Source: CAWFPR01 sp963817635 (GTDB lineage: Bacteria; Acidobacteriota; Vicinamibacteria; Vicinamibacterales; 2-12-FULL-66-21). Taken from it: a stretch of 64,000 nt of DNA. Position numbers and translations under genes: made by a program. Each line of letters begins with the position of its first letter. Positions within the stretch are counted from its first letter, which is position 1. The DNA is taken from positions 1-64,000 of the forward strand of contig CAWFPR010000002.1 in NCBI GenBank assembly GCA_963817635.1, written 5' to 3'. Shown here piece after piece: positions 37,549 through 46,300 of this stretch. Below the pieces are notes generated by a model. That model was not told the DNA's origin, did not search any database, and was given only the letters and a program-made list of their open reading frames with translations.

Positions 37549-38192
37549 TGTCCGACCAACTCAAGCCGATCGTCGAAGCGCTGATTTTTGCGTCGCCCGA
37601 GCCGCTGACGCCCAAGTCGCTCTACAAGCTCCTCGAGTCCGAACCCAGGGAAGACGTGGACGGCGCGCTCGCCGCGCTGCGCGCGGACTACGAACGGCCG
37701 GGCGGCCTCCAGATCGTCGAGATCGCCGGCGGCTTTCAGATCGTGACGCGCCCCGAGCTGCACGAATGGGTGCGAAAGCTGTTCCACGATCGCACGTCGC
37801 AGAAACTCTCGGTGCAGGCGCTCGAGACCCTCGCCGTCATTGCCTACAAGCAGCCGGTCACCGCGGCCGAGATCGCCGAAATCCGCGGCGTCACGAGCAG
37901 CGGCGGCGTGCTCTCGACGCTCGTCGAGCGGCACCTGATCAAGACCGTTGGCCGCAAGCAGGTCGTCGGCCGGCCATTCATGTACGCGACGACACGGGAG
38001 TTCCTGGAGCGCTTCGGCCTGAGCGACCTCAACGACCTGCCGAAGGTCGAGGAGATGTCGGACGCGCTCGGCTTCGAGCTGCCGATGGCGCTGGCCGAGC
38101 CGACCGTCACGACGACCCCGCTCCCATTCGACGCGGAACAGACGTCAATGGAAAATGGAAAATGGAAGATGGAAAATGGGGAGTCGAACTGA
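37548..38192 (+). CDS. scpB: Segregation and condensation protein B, with repeat-derived tail
   Basis: ScpB dimers bind ScpA in the condensin complex. The two winged-helix domains are recognisable (IVEALIFASPEPLT; LSVQALETLAVIAYKQPVTAAEIAEIRGV; GRPFMYATTREFLERFGL). GTG 37548 overlaps the scpA stop. The final 14 residues (MENGKWKMENGESN) do not belong to the family: they and the stop codon are encoded by the left arm of a heptamer hairpin at 38148-38238. Confidence 0.94.
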   Translation: MSDQLKPIVEALIFASPEPLTPKSLYKLLESEPREDVDGALAALRADYERPGGLQIVEIAGGFQIVTRPELHEWVRKLFHDRTSQKLSVQALETLAVIAYKQPVTAAEIAEIRGVTSSGGVLSTLVERHLIKTVGRKQVVGRPFMYATTREFLERFGLSDLNDLPKVEEMSDALGFELPMALAEPTVTTTPLPFDAEQTSMENGKWKMENGESN

Positions 38193-38238
38193 CGATCGCT
38201 GGTGACGGTGTTCCATTTTCCATTTCCCATTTTCCATT
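38148..38238. repeat. Heptamer-phased hairpin, ATGGAAA family
   Basis: Left arm: ATGGAAA, ATGGAAA, ATGGAAG, ATGGAAA, ATGGGGA (38148-38182), inside scpB. Right arm: TTCCATT, TTCCATT, TCCCATT, TTCCATT (38211-38238), the reverse complement. The loop is 28 bases. The right arm ends eight bases before the rluB ATG and could occlude its ribosome site or attenuate transcription. Confidence 0.85.
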
Positions 38239-38246
38239 ACACGAAC

Positions 38247-39107
38247 ATGCAACAGCGCCTGCAGAAACTGCTCTCGGCGGCCGGCGTCGCGTCGCGGCGC
38301 GCGGCCGAGGCATACATCACGCAGGGGCGCGTGATGGTGAACGGCGCGACGGTGACTGAGCTGGGGTCGAAGGCCGATCCGGACGTCGATGACATCAAGG
38401 TCGATGGGCGTCGCCTCAAGACGAATCGCAAGCCGCGCTACATCCTGCTCTACAAACCCAAGGGCTACATCACGACGCGCTCGGACCCGCAGCGCCGGCC
38501 GACCGTCATCGATTTATTGAGCAAGGGTGGCGTGCGCGAGTACGTCTATCCGGTCGGGCGGCTGGATTACGACTCGGAGGGGTTGCTGCTCCTGACGAGC
38601 GACGGCGACCTCGCGGCGCGGCTGACGCACCCGCGCCACGGCGTCGAGCGCGAGTACGAAGTGAAGGTGCTCGGGATTCCCGACGACCAGAAGGTCGAGC
38701 GGCTCCGCACCGGCGTCCCGCTCGACGGCCGCAGGACCGAGCCGGCCGACGTCACGCTGGCGCGCGTCCTGCCGGAAGGGAAGGGCGCCATTCTTGCCCT
38801 CGTCATGCACGAAGGGCGCAATCGCCAGATCCGCCGGATGTGCGAAGCGGTCGGCCACCCGGTCTCGAAGCTCCGCCGCGTCCGCATCGGCCCGATCACC
38901 GACCCGAAGATCCGTCCTGGCGAGTTCCGCGATCTCGACGAGAAGGAAGTGGCGGCGCTCAAGCGCGCGGCGGCATCGAAACCGGTCTCAGGAGGCAAGG
39001 AGCAGGGCTCAAGGGGGGCTCAGGGCTCAGGGGGCAGGGCTCAGGGGGGCTCAAGGCTCAAGCGGCAGGGCGCAGGCAGGAGCAAGAGCCGTAGCCCTAA
39101 GCCCTGA
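38247..39107 (+). CDS. rluB: rRNA pseudouridine synthase, RsuA/RluB family, with repeat-derived tail
   Basis: An S4 domain (residues 1-60, RLQKLLSAAGVASRRAAEAYI) precedes the synthase domain with the catalytic aspartate in VGRLDYDSEGLLLLTSDG and the HEGRNRQIRRM motif. These enzymes isomerise a uridine in 23S or 16S rRNA; the linkage to scpAB favours RluB. From about residue 251 the tail (GSRGAQGSGGRAQGG...) is encoded by a GGGCTCA heptamer array. That array also supplies the stop codon. Confidence 0.92.
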   Translation: MQQRLQKLLSAAGVASRRAAEAYITQGRVMVNGATVTELGSKADPDVDDIKVDGRRLKTNRKPRYILLYKPKGYITTRSDPQRRPTVIDLLSKGGVREYVYPVGRLDYDSEGLLLLTSDGDLAARLTHPRHGVEREYEVKVLGIPDDQKVERLRTGVPLDGRRTEPADVTLARVLPEGKGAILALVMHEGRNRQIRRMCEAVGHPVSKLRRVRIGPITDPKIRPGEFRDLDEKEVAALKRAAASKPVSGGKEQGSRGAQGSGGRAQGGSRLKRQGAGRSKSRSPKP

Positions 39108-39110
39108 GCC
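39005..39110. repeat. Heptamer-phased array, GGGCTCA family, within the rluB 3' end
   Basis: Repeated GGGCTCA/CTCAGGG units run from 39005. The end AGCCCTAAGCCCTGAGCC (39093-39110) pairs with GGCTCAGGGCTCAGGG near 39017-39032. The element bridges the convergent rluB and hydrolase genes, whose stops are nine bases apart. Confidence 0.75.
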
Positions 39111-39116
39111 GTCATT

Positions 39117-40271
39117 TCATTCGCCAAGCACGCCCTCCCAGAACGCAATCAGCCTCCACACGGCACCGATGCTCGCCGTCTTGTCCACCTCCGCGTGCGT
39201 GACGAGCGGTGTCGTGAGCTGGTGGACCTCGGCACCGTGGGCCCGCAATGTCTCCGCCAGCAGCACCGACTCGATTGCCGGGATGACGTTGTCGTCGGTG
39301 CCGTGGAGCAGGTAGGTCGGCGCGGCGGGCGGTGTCGAGCGCGCCGGCGAGAGCGCGGGGTCGCCGCCGAGCGCCGCGGCGTGTGGCGCGAGGATCGGCC
39401 CGAGGTGGGCGACGTCACGCGCATTCACGTAGCCCATCAGCGTGCGGGCCGGTTCGGGCAGCGCGTCAGCCAGCGCACGCGCGCGATCGAAGTCCCGCTG
39501 TGCGCGCGCCGGATCGATCCCGTCGAACCGCGACCCATCGAGGAACGCGAGGACCGCGGTGCGCAGCGGCGCCACCTGTTCGGCGGGGACGACCTGTTCG
39601 GCGACGCCGAGCAGGACGATCGCGACCCCGTAATCGTGTGGCGGCCGGCGGGAGCCGTCCGGCTCGACGCCGGTGCAGAGATAACCCAGCGTGCGCGGCA
39701 GGTCCCCGTGGCCGCCGAGTGACAGCACGAACGTCACCCGGTCGCGAATCGACGCCCGGCCCGCCGCGACGATCGACAGCCCGCCGGCGAAGCTGATCCC
39801 CATCATGCCGACGCGGCCGTCCGGCGCCAGCGCCTGCTGCCGCGACAACCAGCCGCTGGCGTCCTCGATCATATCGGTGCTTCGCGGTGTGATGCGGTAC
39901 CGCATCAGGTCAGGCAACTCGACCGTCACGACCGTGTGCCGCACCGAGGCCAGATCGCGCGCGAACTGGACCAGCCGCGGTTCGTCGATCCCGGCCGCGT
40001 GCACGCCAGGCACGAGCAGGACGGCCCGGTCGGAGCGGCCGCGCGGCGTGTAGAGCCTGCCGCGGAGACTGCCGCCCCGCCACGGCACCGTCAGGGACTG
40101 TTCGTCGAACGCGTTGGTCTCGAGGGCCGCAGCCCGGCGGGTGATCCCCTGCACGCCGGCGGCCTGCGCCAGGAACGCGGCGGCCCGCAGGTAGGCGTGT
40201 GCCGCTGTCCCGCCGAGCAGCAGGACGAGCAGGACGCCCGTCGCGAGCAGTGTCTTCGGCGCGCGGCGCAT
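39117..40271 (-). CDS. Alpha/beta-hydrolase, membrane-anchored or secreted
   Basis: 384 residues with an N-terminal signal anchor (TLLATGVLLVLLLGGTAAHAYL). The fold carries a nucleophile elbow GISFAGG (about residue 165), a likely acid in LLHGTDDNVIP (about 315) and histidine in TPLVTHAEVD (about 350). The closest family is dienelactone hydrolase/acyl-peptidase-like hydrolases. The substrate is unknown. It is convergent with rluB and divergent from cmk, with the two starts 20 bases apart and a GATAAT box between them for cmk. Confidence 0.75.
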   Translation of the reverse strand: MRRAPKTLLATGVLLVLLLGGTAAHAYLRAAAFLAQAAGVQGITRRAAALETNAFDEQSLTVPWRGGSLRGRLYTPRGRSDRAVLLVPGVHAAGIDEPRLVQFARDLASVRHTVVTVELPDLMRYRITPRSTDMIEDASGWLSRQQALAPDGRVGMMGISFAGGLSIVAAGRASIRDRVTFVLSLGGHGDLPRTLGYLCTGVEPDGSRRPPHDYGVAIVLLGVAEQVVPAEQVAPLRTAVLAFLDGSRFDGIDPARAQRDFDRARALADALPEPARTLMGYVNARDVAHLGPILAPHAAALGGDPALSPARSTPPAAPTYLLHGTDDNVIPAIESVLLAETLRAHGAEVHQLTTPLVTHAEVDKTASIGAVWRLIAFWEGVLGE

Positions 40272-40279
40272 CTGCGGTG

Positions 40280-40285
40280 GATAAT
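40280..40285 (+). promoter_or_regulatory. -10-like box directly before cmk
   Basis: GATAAT (40280-40285) lies six bases before the GTG start of cmk and there is no Shine-Dalgarno. Transcription would begin at or next to the start codon (leaderless mRNA). Confidence 0.4.
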
Positions 40286-40291
40286 AGCAGC

Positions 40292-41017
40292 GTGGACACT
40301 CGAGATCCCGCGGACAGCGGAGAGCAGACAGGCGGCCCGCGGAGAGCGGCGCGCGGCCTCATCATAGCCATCGACGGCCCCTCGGGTGCAGGAAAGGGCA
40401 CGATCTCGCGCGCCGTGGCGGCCCGCCTCGCCTACCGGCACATCGACACGGGGGCGATGTATCGCGCCGTGGCGTGGAAGGCCCTCCACGAGCACGTCGA
40501 TCTCGCCGACGACGACGCGGTCGTCGCCGTGGCGGCCCGCACGCAGTTCGAAGTCGGGGAAGGGATCGTCCGCGTGGACGGCCACGACATCGCGGCCGCC
40601 ATTCGCACGCCGGAAATCGACGCCGCCGCCGCGGCCGTGGCGCGTCAGCCCCGCGTGCGGACCGTCCTCATCGCGCGCCAGCGGTCGCTCGGCGAGCACG
40701 GGGGCGTCGTGATGGAAGGCCGCGACATCGGGACGGTCGTCTTTCCGCAGGCCGACGTCAAGATCTACCTGGATGCCTCACCCGAGGAGCGCGCCCGCCG
40801 CCGCGCGCACGACCCCGCCCACGCCGCGAGCCGCAACGGCACCGCCATTCAGGACGTCAAGAGCGCCCTCGAGGCCCGCGATCACAGCGACCGCACCCGC
40901 GCCGCCTCCCCGCTCACGCAGGCCCACGACGCGATCGTCGTCGACACGACCGGCGTGTCGATTGAGGAGGCGGTCCGGAGGGTGATGGAGGAAGTGGAGA
41001 AGCGGAGCCGGGGCTGA
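40292..41017 (+). CDS. cmk: Cytidylate kinase
   Basis: Phosphorylates CMP/dCMP for nucleotide recycling. P-loop IDGPSGAGKGTISRAVA (about residue 29), HIDTGAMYRAVAW, the NMP-binding motif EGRDIGTVVFPQADVKIYLDAS and RRRAHD are present. The GTG start at 40292 adds about 20 residues ahead of the usual N-terminus; no better start follows before the P-loop. In many bacteria cmk is followed by rpsA. Here rpsA is also next on this strand, but an opposite-strand gene has come between. Confidence 0.92.
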   Translation: MDTRDPADSGEQTGGPRRAARGLIIAIDGPSGAGKGTISRAVAARLAYRHIDTGAMYRAVAWKALHEHVDLADDDAVVAVAARTQFEVGEGIVRVDGHDIAAAIRTPEIDAAAAAVARQPRVRTVLIARQRSLGEHGGVVMEGRDIGTVVFPQADVKIYLDASPEERARRRAHDPAHAASRNGTAIQDVKSALEARDHSDRTRAASPLTQAHDAIVVDTTGVSIEEAVRRVMEEVEKRSRG

Positions 41018-41027
41018 CGCCCCGTCT

Positions 41028-41132
41028 CCAATCGCCAATCGCCAATCGCCAATCCGGCAATCGGCAATCCGGCAATCGGCAATCGGCAATCGGCAATCAG
41101 TCAATCTGCAGTCTGCAATCTGCAATCTGCAG
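41028..41132. repeat. Heptamer-phased array, CAATCGG/TGCAATC family (about 15 units)
   Basis: CCAATCG x3, CCAATCC, GGCAATC x2, one extra base, GGCAATC x4, then TGCAGTC and TGCAATC units. These are mostly direct repeats with little inverted pairing. The array fills the gap between convergent cmk and the DUF6335 gene. Confidence 0.85.
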
Positions 41133-41135
41133 TAA

Positions 41136-41981
41136 TTACTCGTCAACGTCCTTGTCGTGCTCGCGGTAGTCTTCGGACGAGGCCGGGTCCAGCTCCCATC
41201 GTTTCCGATCGCGCTCCGCGATCTTGTCCGAGCCCTTCAGTTCCTCGTTGTCCTGGTACACGACGCCCAGAGCCTTGCCGATGTCGTCCACCCGATCCTG
41301 ATCGGGCGTCGGGTTGTCGCCGCCGGGGGCCTCGTCGCCGACCGCGTAGGCATCTTCCCAGTCCGCATCGACATCGCCGCCGGTCAGCTCGGGGCTGCTC
41401 TCGGTGTGATCGCGTCGAGCCTCCCAGAGTTCATGGCGGCCGCTGCGCGCGGCGGAGGCTTCCCGATCCATGTCGAGGCTGGACGGCGGAGTCGGGATGT
41501 TGTCCTCGATCTCGCGAAGTTGGCGGCGGGCACGCTGGAGCCCGGGAATGCGGCTCTCGGCGGCGCCCGTTCCGGCCGAGCGCTTCGCCGGGTTCGGGCT
41601 GGTCCGCCCTTTCGACGTCCGTCCGGTCCAGGGGGGCCTGGTGCCGCCCGGGAGTCCGGTGGACGAGGATCCGGCGCGGGTTTTCGGCCCACTGGCCGCG
41701 CGCCGCTTCGGCTTCTTCGCCGCGGCTTTCTTCGCCGGCGCTGCCGGCCTGGCGGTCTTTTTCCTGACGGCTTTGGCGGCGGGGCGCCTGGTTCGGGCGG
41801 TCTTCGCCGCGCCGGCCCTCTTCGGCCGGCGTTTGACGCTTCTGGCCTGTCGGGCGCGGGTTCTGGCAGACGCCCGAGCGCCAGTCCTGGCTCGGCGCGC
41901 TCCTCCGCGCGAGCCGGCGCCGGCCTTGCGCGCCGCTGCGCCCGGCCTCCGTCCCTTCCTCTTTCCGGTTTTCTTGGCCAT
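41136..41981 (-). CDS. DUF6335 protein with a histone H1-like basic N-terminus
   Basis: ATG 41981 gives MAKKTGKRKGRR, preferred over a longer open frame without coding character. The first 150 residues are Lys/Arg/Ala/Pro-rich (KKTARPAAPAKKAAAKKPKRR), resembling histone H1-like tails and probably disordered and DNA- or RNA-binding. The last 80 residues match DUF6335: LTGGDVDADWEDA, GDEAPGGDNPTPDQDRVDDIGKALGV and RDRKRWELDPASSEDY. That domain is acidic and of unknown function. The opposite charge of the two halves suggests self-association or nucleic-acid binding. It sits inverted between cmk and rpsA. Confidence 0.75.
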   Translation of the reverse strand: MAKKTGKRKGRRPGAAARKAGAGSRGGARRARTGARASARTRARQARSVKRRPKRAGAAKTARTRRPAAKAVRKKTARPAAPAKKAAAKKPKRRAASGPKTRAGSSSTGLPGGTRPPWTGRTSKGRTSPNPAKRSAGTGAAESRIPGLQRARRQLREIEDNIPTPPSSLDMDREASAARSGRHELWEARRDHTESSPELTGGDVDADWEDAYAVGDEAPGGDNPTPDQDRVDDIGKALGVVYQDNEELKGSDKIAERDRKRWELDPASSEDYREHDKDVDE

Positions 41982-42059
41982 CTGCTGTCTGTCTCCCGGC
42001 AGGTCCGGCCCCGCGCCCGCGAGGGCCCGTCCAGGCTGCCCGCAAGTTTGACGAACCAC

Positions 42060-42213
42060 CCCTAAGTGATGTATCTTCTATTGCTTATCGCAAATCAAAT
42101 GGCCCTTCGACTAAGGGCTCAGGGCGCGCCGAGCGCCGTCGAGGCGCGAAGCAATCTACAGCCCGCCGGAGCTGAGATCCCGGCAAGTACGACCGAGGAG
42201 GACAACGTTTAGC
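42060..42213. promoter_or_regulatory. Divergent control region between DUF6335 gene and rpsA
   Basis: An AT-rich patch (42063-42105) in an otherwise GC-rich gap likely holds promoters in both directions. On the minus strand TTGATT and GATACA are 17 bases apart. A strong GAGGAGGA ribosome site precedes the rpsA ATG. No S1-type autoregulatory fold could be confirmed. Confidence 0.4.
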
Positions 42214-43974
<1,761 letters not shown>

Positions 43975-44044
43975 AGTCGCGAGTCGCTCGTCGCTCGTCG
44001 CTAGTCCTCTGGTCCCTGACTAGAGAGTAGTGACGAGCGAACAG
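43975..44044. repeat. Heptamer-phased array, AGTCGCT family (10 units)
   Basis: Starting on the base after the rpsA stop: AGTCGCG, AGTCGCT, CGTCGCT, CGTCGCT, AGTCCTC, TGGTCCC, TGACTAG, AGAGTAG, TGACGAG, CGAACAG. The left GCTCGTCGCTAGT pairs with the right ACTAGAGAGTAGTGACGAGC region as an imperfect hairpin. Confidence 0.75.
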
Positions 44045-44064
44045 TGACTGGAAGGGGACCACCC

Positions 44065-44427
44065 ATGAACACCGGCAGCATGACGAAGGCGGAGCTGGTC
44101 GAGGAAGTGTCGCGTGTGTCCGACCTGACCAAGAAGCACTCCGAGGTCATTGTCGATACGGTTTTCAAGAGCATCATCGATGCGCTGCACCGGGGCGAGA
44201 AGATCGAACTGCGCGGGTTCGGCAGCTTCCGGCTGCGTCGGCGCGAGCCCCGCAAGGGCCGCAACCCGAAGACGGGGGACAAGGTGGACGTCCCGCCGAA
44301 GAAGGTGCCGTACTTCAAGCCCGGGAAGGAACTGAAGGAACTCATCAACAAGGAGCCCGAACCGGTTCCGCCGGCCTCCGCGGCGGCGCCGCCGGTCGTG
44401 ATCGACCCGAATACCGCCGGGGTCTAG
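44065..44427 (+). CDS. HU/IHF-family DNA-binding protein
   Basis: Nucleoid protein that bends DNA. The fold is clear: MTKAELVEEVSRVSDLTKKHSEVIVDTVFKSI, then GEKIELRGFGSFRLRRREPRKGRNPKTGDKV, then KKVPYFKPGKELKELIN. The GRNPKTG arm with its proline is the minor-groove intercalating tip. Position after rpsA matches IHF-beta (himD) in other genomes. ATG 44065 (preceded by GGAAGGGGA) is favoured; ATG 44080 is possible. The C-terminus has a Pro/Ala extension. Confidence 0.9.
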   Translation: MNTGSMTKAELVEEVSRVSDLTKKHSEVIVDTVFKSIIDALHRGEKIELRGFGSFRLRRREPRKGRNPKTGDKVDVPPKKVPYFKPGKELKELINKEPEPVPPASAAAPPVVIDPNTAGV

Positions 44428-44451
44428 CCGTCCGGCAGCCGGCATCCTGCA

Positions 44452-44943
44452 ATGGATTACTTGTGGAGCCCGTGGCGGCTGGCCTACGTCACCGGAACGG
44501 GCCAGACCGGGGCTTGTGTGTTCTGCACCGCCATCGAGGCCGCGGCCGACGCCGCGCCGCTCATCGTGCATCGTGGCGCGACCTGCTTCGTCATCCTCAA
44601 CCTCTTCCCGTACAACAGCGGCCACCTGATGGTGGTGCCGAACCGGCACCTGGCGTCGCTCGCGGCCGCTTCGCCTGACGAACTGGCGGAACTCATGGAA
44701 CTGACGCGGCGGTGCGAGGTGGCGCTGACGGAGGCGTACGCGCCGCACGGGCTCAACATGGGGATCAACCTGGGGAAGCCCGCCGGCGCCGGCGTCCTCG
44801 ACCACGTGCACATGCACGTCGTCCCGCGGTGGAACGGCGACACGAACTTCATGACGGTGGTGGGGGAGACGCGTGTGCTGCCGGAGGAACTGCCGGTCAC
44901 CGCCGATCGCCTGCGGCCGATCTTCGCACGCCTCGCTCTGTAG
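44452..44943 (+). CDS. HIT-family nucleotide hydrolase/transferase
   Basis: 163 residues with the histidine triad HVHMHVVPRW (about 121). WSPWRLAYV and CVFC near the N-terminus mark the branch related to AP4A phosphorylase-like/HIT-like enzymes with a zinc site. It cleaves a nucleotide phosphoanhydride or phosphoramidate. Same strand as the HU/IHF gene. The stop codon is part of the palindrome at 44942. Confidence 0.88.
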   Translation: MDYLWSPWRLAYVTGTGQTGACVFCTAIEAAADAAPLIVHRGATCFVILNLFPYNSGHLMVVPNRHLASLAAASPDELAELMELTRRCEVALTEAYAPHGLNMGINLGKPAGAGVLDHVHMHVVPRWNGDTNFMTVVGETRVLPEELPVTADRLRPIFARLAL

Positions 44944-44965
44944 GGGCGGCTCGTGAGCCGCCCCT
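44942..44965. repeat. GGGGCGGCTCG palindrome, third copy
   Basis: AGGGGCGGCTCG then TGAGCCGCCCCT, one base different from the copy at 35010. Here too the first bases are the TAG stop of the gene before it. It can fold as a 11-12 bp hairpin and is a likely terminator. Confidence 0.8.
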
Positions 44966-44993
44966 GCCGCCCGTGGGACAGCGTCGGCCGGGA

Positions 44994-44999
44994 TAGAAT
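44994..44999 (+). promoter_or_regulatory. -10-like box before the acyl-CoA dehydrogenase gene
   Basis: TAGAAT lies nine bases before the ATG at 45009, with no ribosome site between; this suggests a leaderless or nearly leaderless transcript. Confidence 0.4.
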
Positions 45000-45008
45000 A
45001 GCTGCGCC

Positions 45009-46152
45009 ATGATTCTCGACCTGACCGAGGCGCAGAAGGACTTTCGTCACGAGATCGAACAGTTCGCCGCCGAGCACGTGGCGACGGAGGCCGCCGCCAT
45101 CGACGAGAGCGGTGTCTTCCCGCGCGCCCTTGTCAAGGCGGCCGCCCGCGCCGGTTTGATGGGCGTGACGATCCCGAAAGAGTGGGGAGGCGCGGGCCGA
45201 GACTACGTCAGCTATGCCGTCGCGCTCGAGGCCATCGCGAAGGCCAGCGCGGTGCTCGCCGTGATCGCGGCGGTCAACAACTCACTGGTCGGCGAACCGA
45301 TCGCCGAGTTCGGTACCGATGCGCAGAAGCAGACGTGGCTGCGCCGGCTGGCGACCGGTGAATCGCTGGGCGCCTTCGCGCTCTCCGAGGAAGCGGCCGG
45401 ATCGGACGCCGCCAATCAGCAGACCGTTGCGCGTCTCGACGAGCGCGGGTATGTGATCAACGGCCGCAAGGTCTGGGTGGCGAACGCCGAGGCCGCCGAT
45501 CTGGTCGTCGTGATTGCCGCCACGCAGCCCGATACGCGCGGCCGCGGAATCTCGGCGTTCCTCGTGCCGATGGACACGCCGGGCATCACCCGTGTGGTGA
45601 CGGCTGATTCGCTCGGGGTCCGGGGGCTCGGGTGCGTGGACCTGGAGCTCACCAATGTCAGGGTGAGCGCCGATGCGCTGCTCGGCGCGCCGGGCCACGG
45701 GTTCCGGATCGCGATGTGGGCCCTCGACGGCGGCCGCGTGGCGATTGCCGCGCAGGCGCTCGGCGTCGGCACCGCCGCGCTCGACGAAGCGCTGCAGCCA
45801 TGCCAAGACGCGCGAAGCGTTCGGCCAGCCGATCGGCAACTTCCAGGCGATTCAGTGGATGCTCGCCGACATGGCGACCGAGCTCGATGCCGCGCGCATG
45901 CTGACGCTCAAGGCCGCCGATGCGCGGCAGCGGCAGGACCACGCGACCGTCGCTGCGGCGATGGCGAAGCTCTTCTCGTCCGAAGCCGCGCACCGGGCGG
46001 CCGACAAGGCGATGCAGATTCTGGCGTCGAAGGGATACCGCCGCGGCTCGGTCGTGGAGCGCCTCTTCCGCGACGTGCGCGCCACGGAGATTTACCAGGG
46101 CACGTCGGAAATCCAGCGCATGGTCATCGCCGAGCACATCCTGAATCTGTGA
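45009..46152 (+). CDS. Acyl-CoA dehydrogenase (one frameshift)
   Basis: FAD enzyme that makes the 2,3-trans-enoyl-CoA, in the short/branched-chain class. Motifs are GLMGVTIPKEWGGAG, FALSEEAAGSDAA, KVWVANAEAADL, then after the break AKTREAFGQPIGNFQAIQWMLADM and YRRGSVVERLFRDVRATEIYQGTSEIQRMVIAEHIL. The catalytic glutamate is in the TEIYQGTSEIQR block. The frame shifts near 45800, where CAGCCATGCC should be CAGCATGCC (one extra C). Repaired length is about 380 residues, normal. Likely in fatty- or branched-chain amino-acid breakdown. That pathway can yield propionyl-CoA and so links to the methylmalonyl-CoA mutase genes downstream. Confidence 0.92.
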
Positions 46153-46166
46153 GCCTCGCGAAGCGG

Positions 46167-46297
46167 ACTGCAGACTGCAGATTGCAGATTGCCTATTGAC
46201 GGATTGTTGATTGAGGACTGCTGATTGGGGTTCCCCAATCGACAATCGCCAATTATCAATCCGTCAATCTGCAATCTGCAGTCTGCACTCTGCAATT
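46167..46297. repeat. Long heptamer-phased cruciform, TGCAGAT/GATTG family
   Basis: The left arm (46167-46230) and right arm (46233-46297) are reverse complements over about 60 bases. A two-base loop joins them, and the left arm has one extra 7-base unit (GCCTATT). Units include CTGCAGA, TTGCAGA, TTGACGG, ATTGAGG and ATTGGGG. It fills the gap between two convergent acyl-CoA dehydrogenase genes. It could fold as a hairpin in either transcript. Confidence 0.9.
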
Positions 46298-46300
46298 CCG

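Noticed and set aside
41028..41132. Possible CRISPR array because of regular repeats
   Set aside because: The units are 7 bases long without unique spacers; no cas genes are near.
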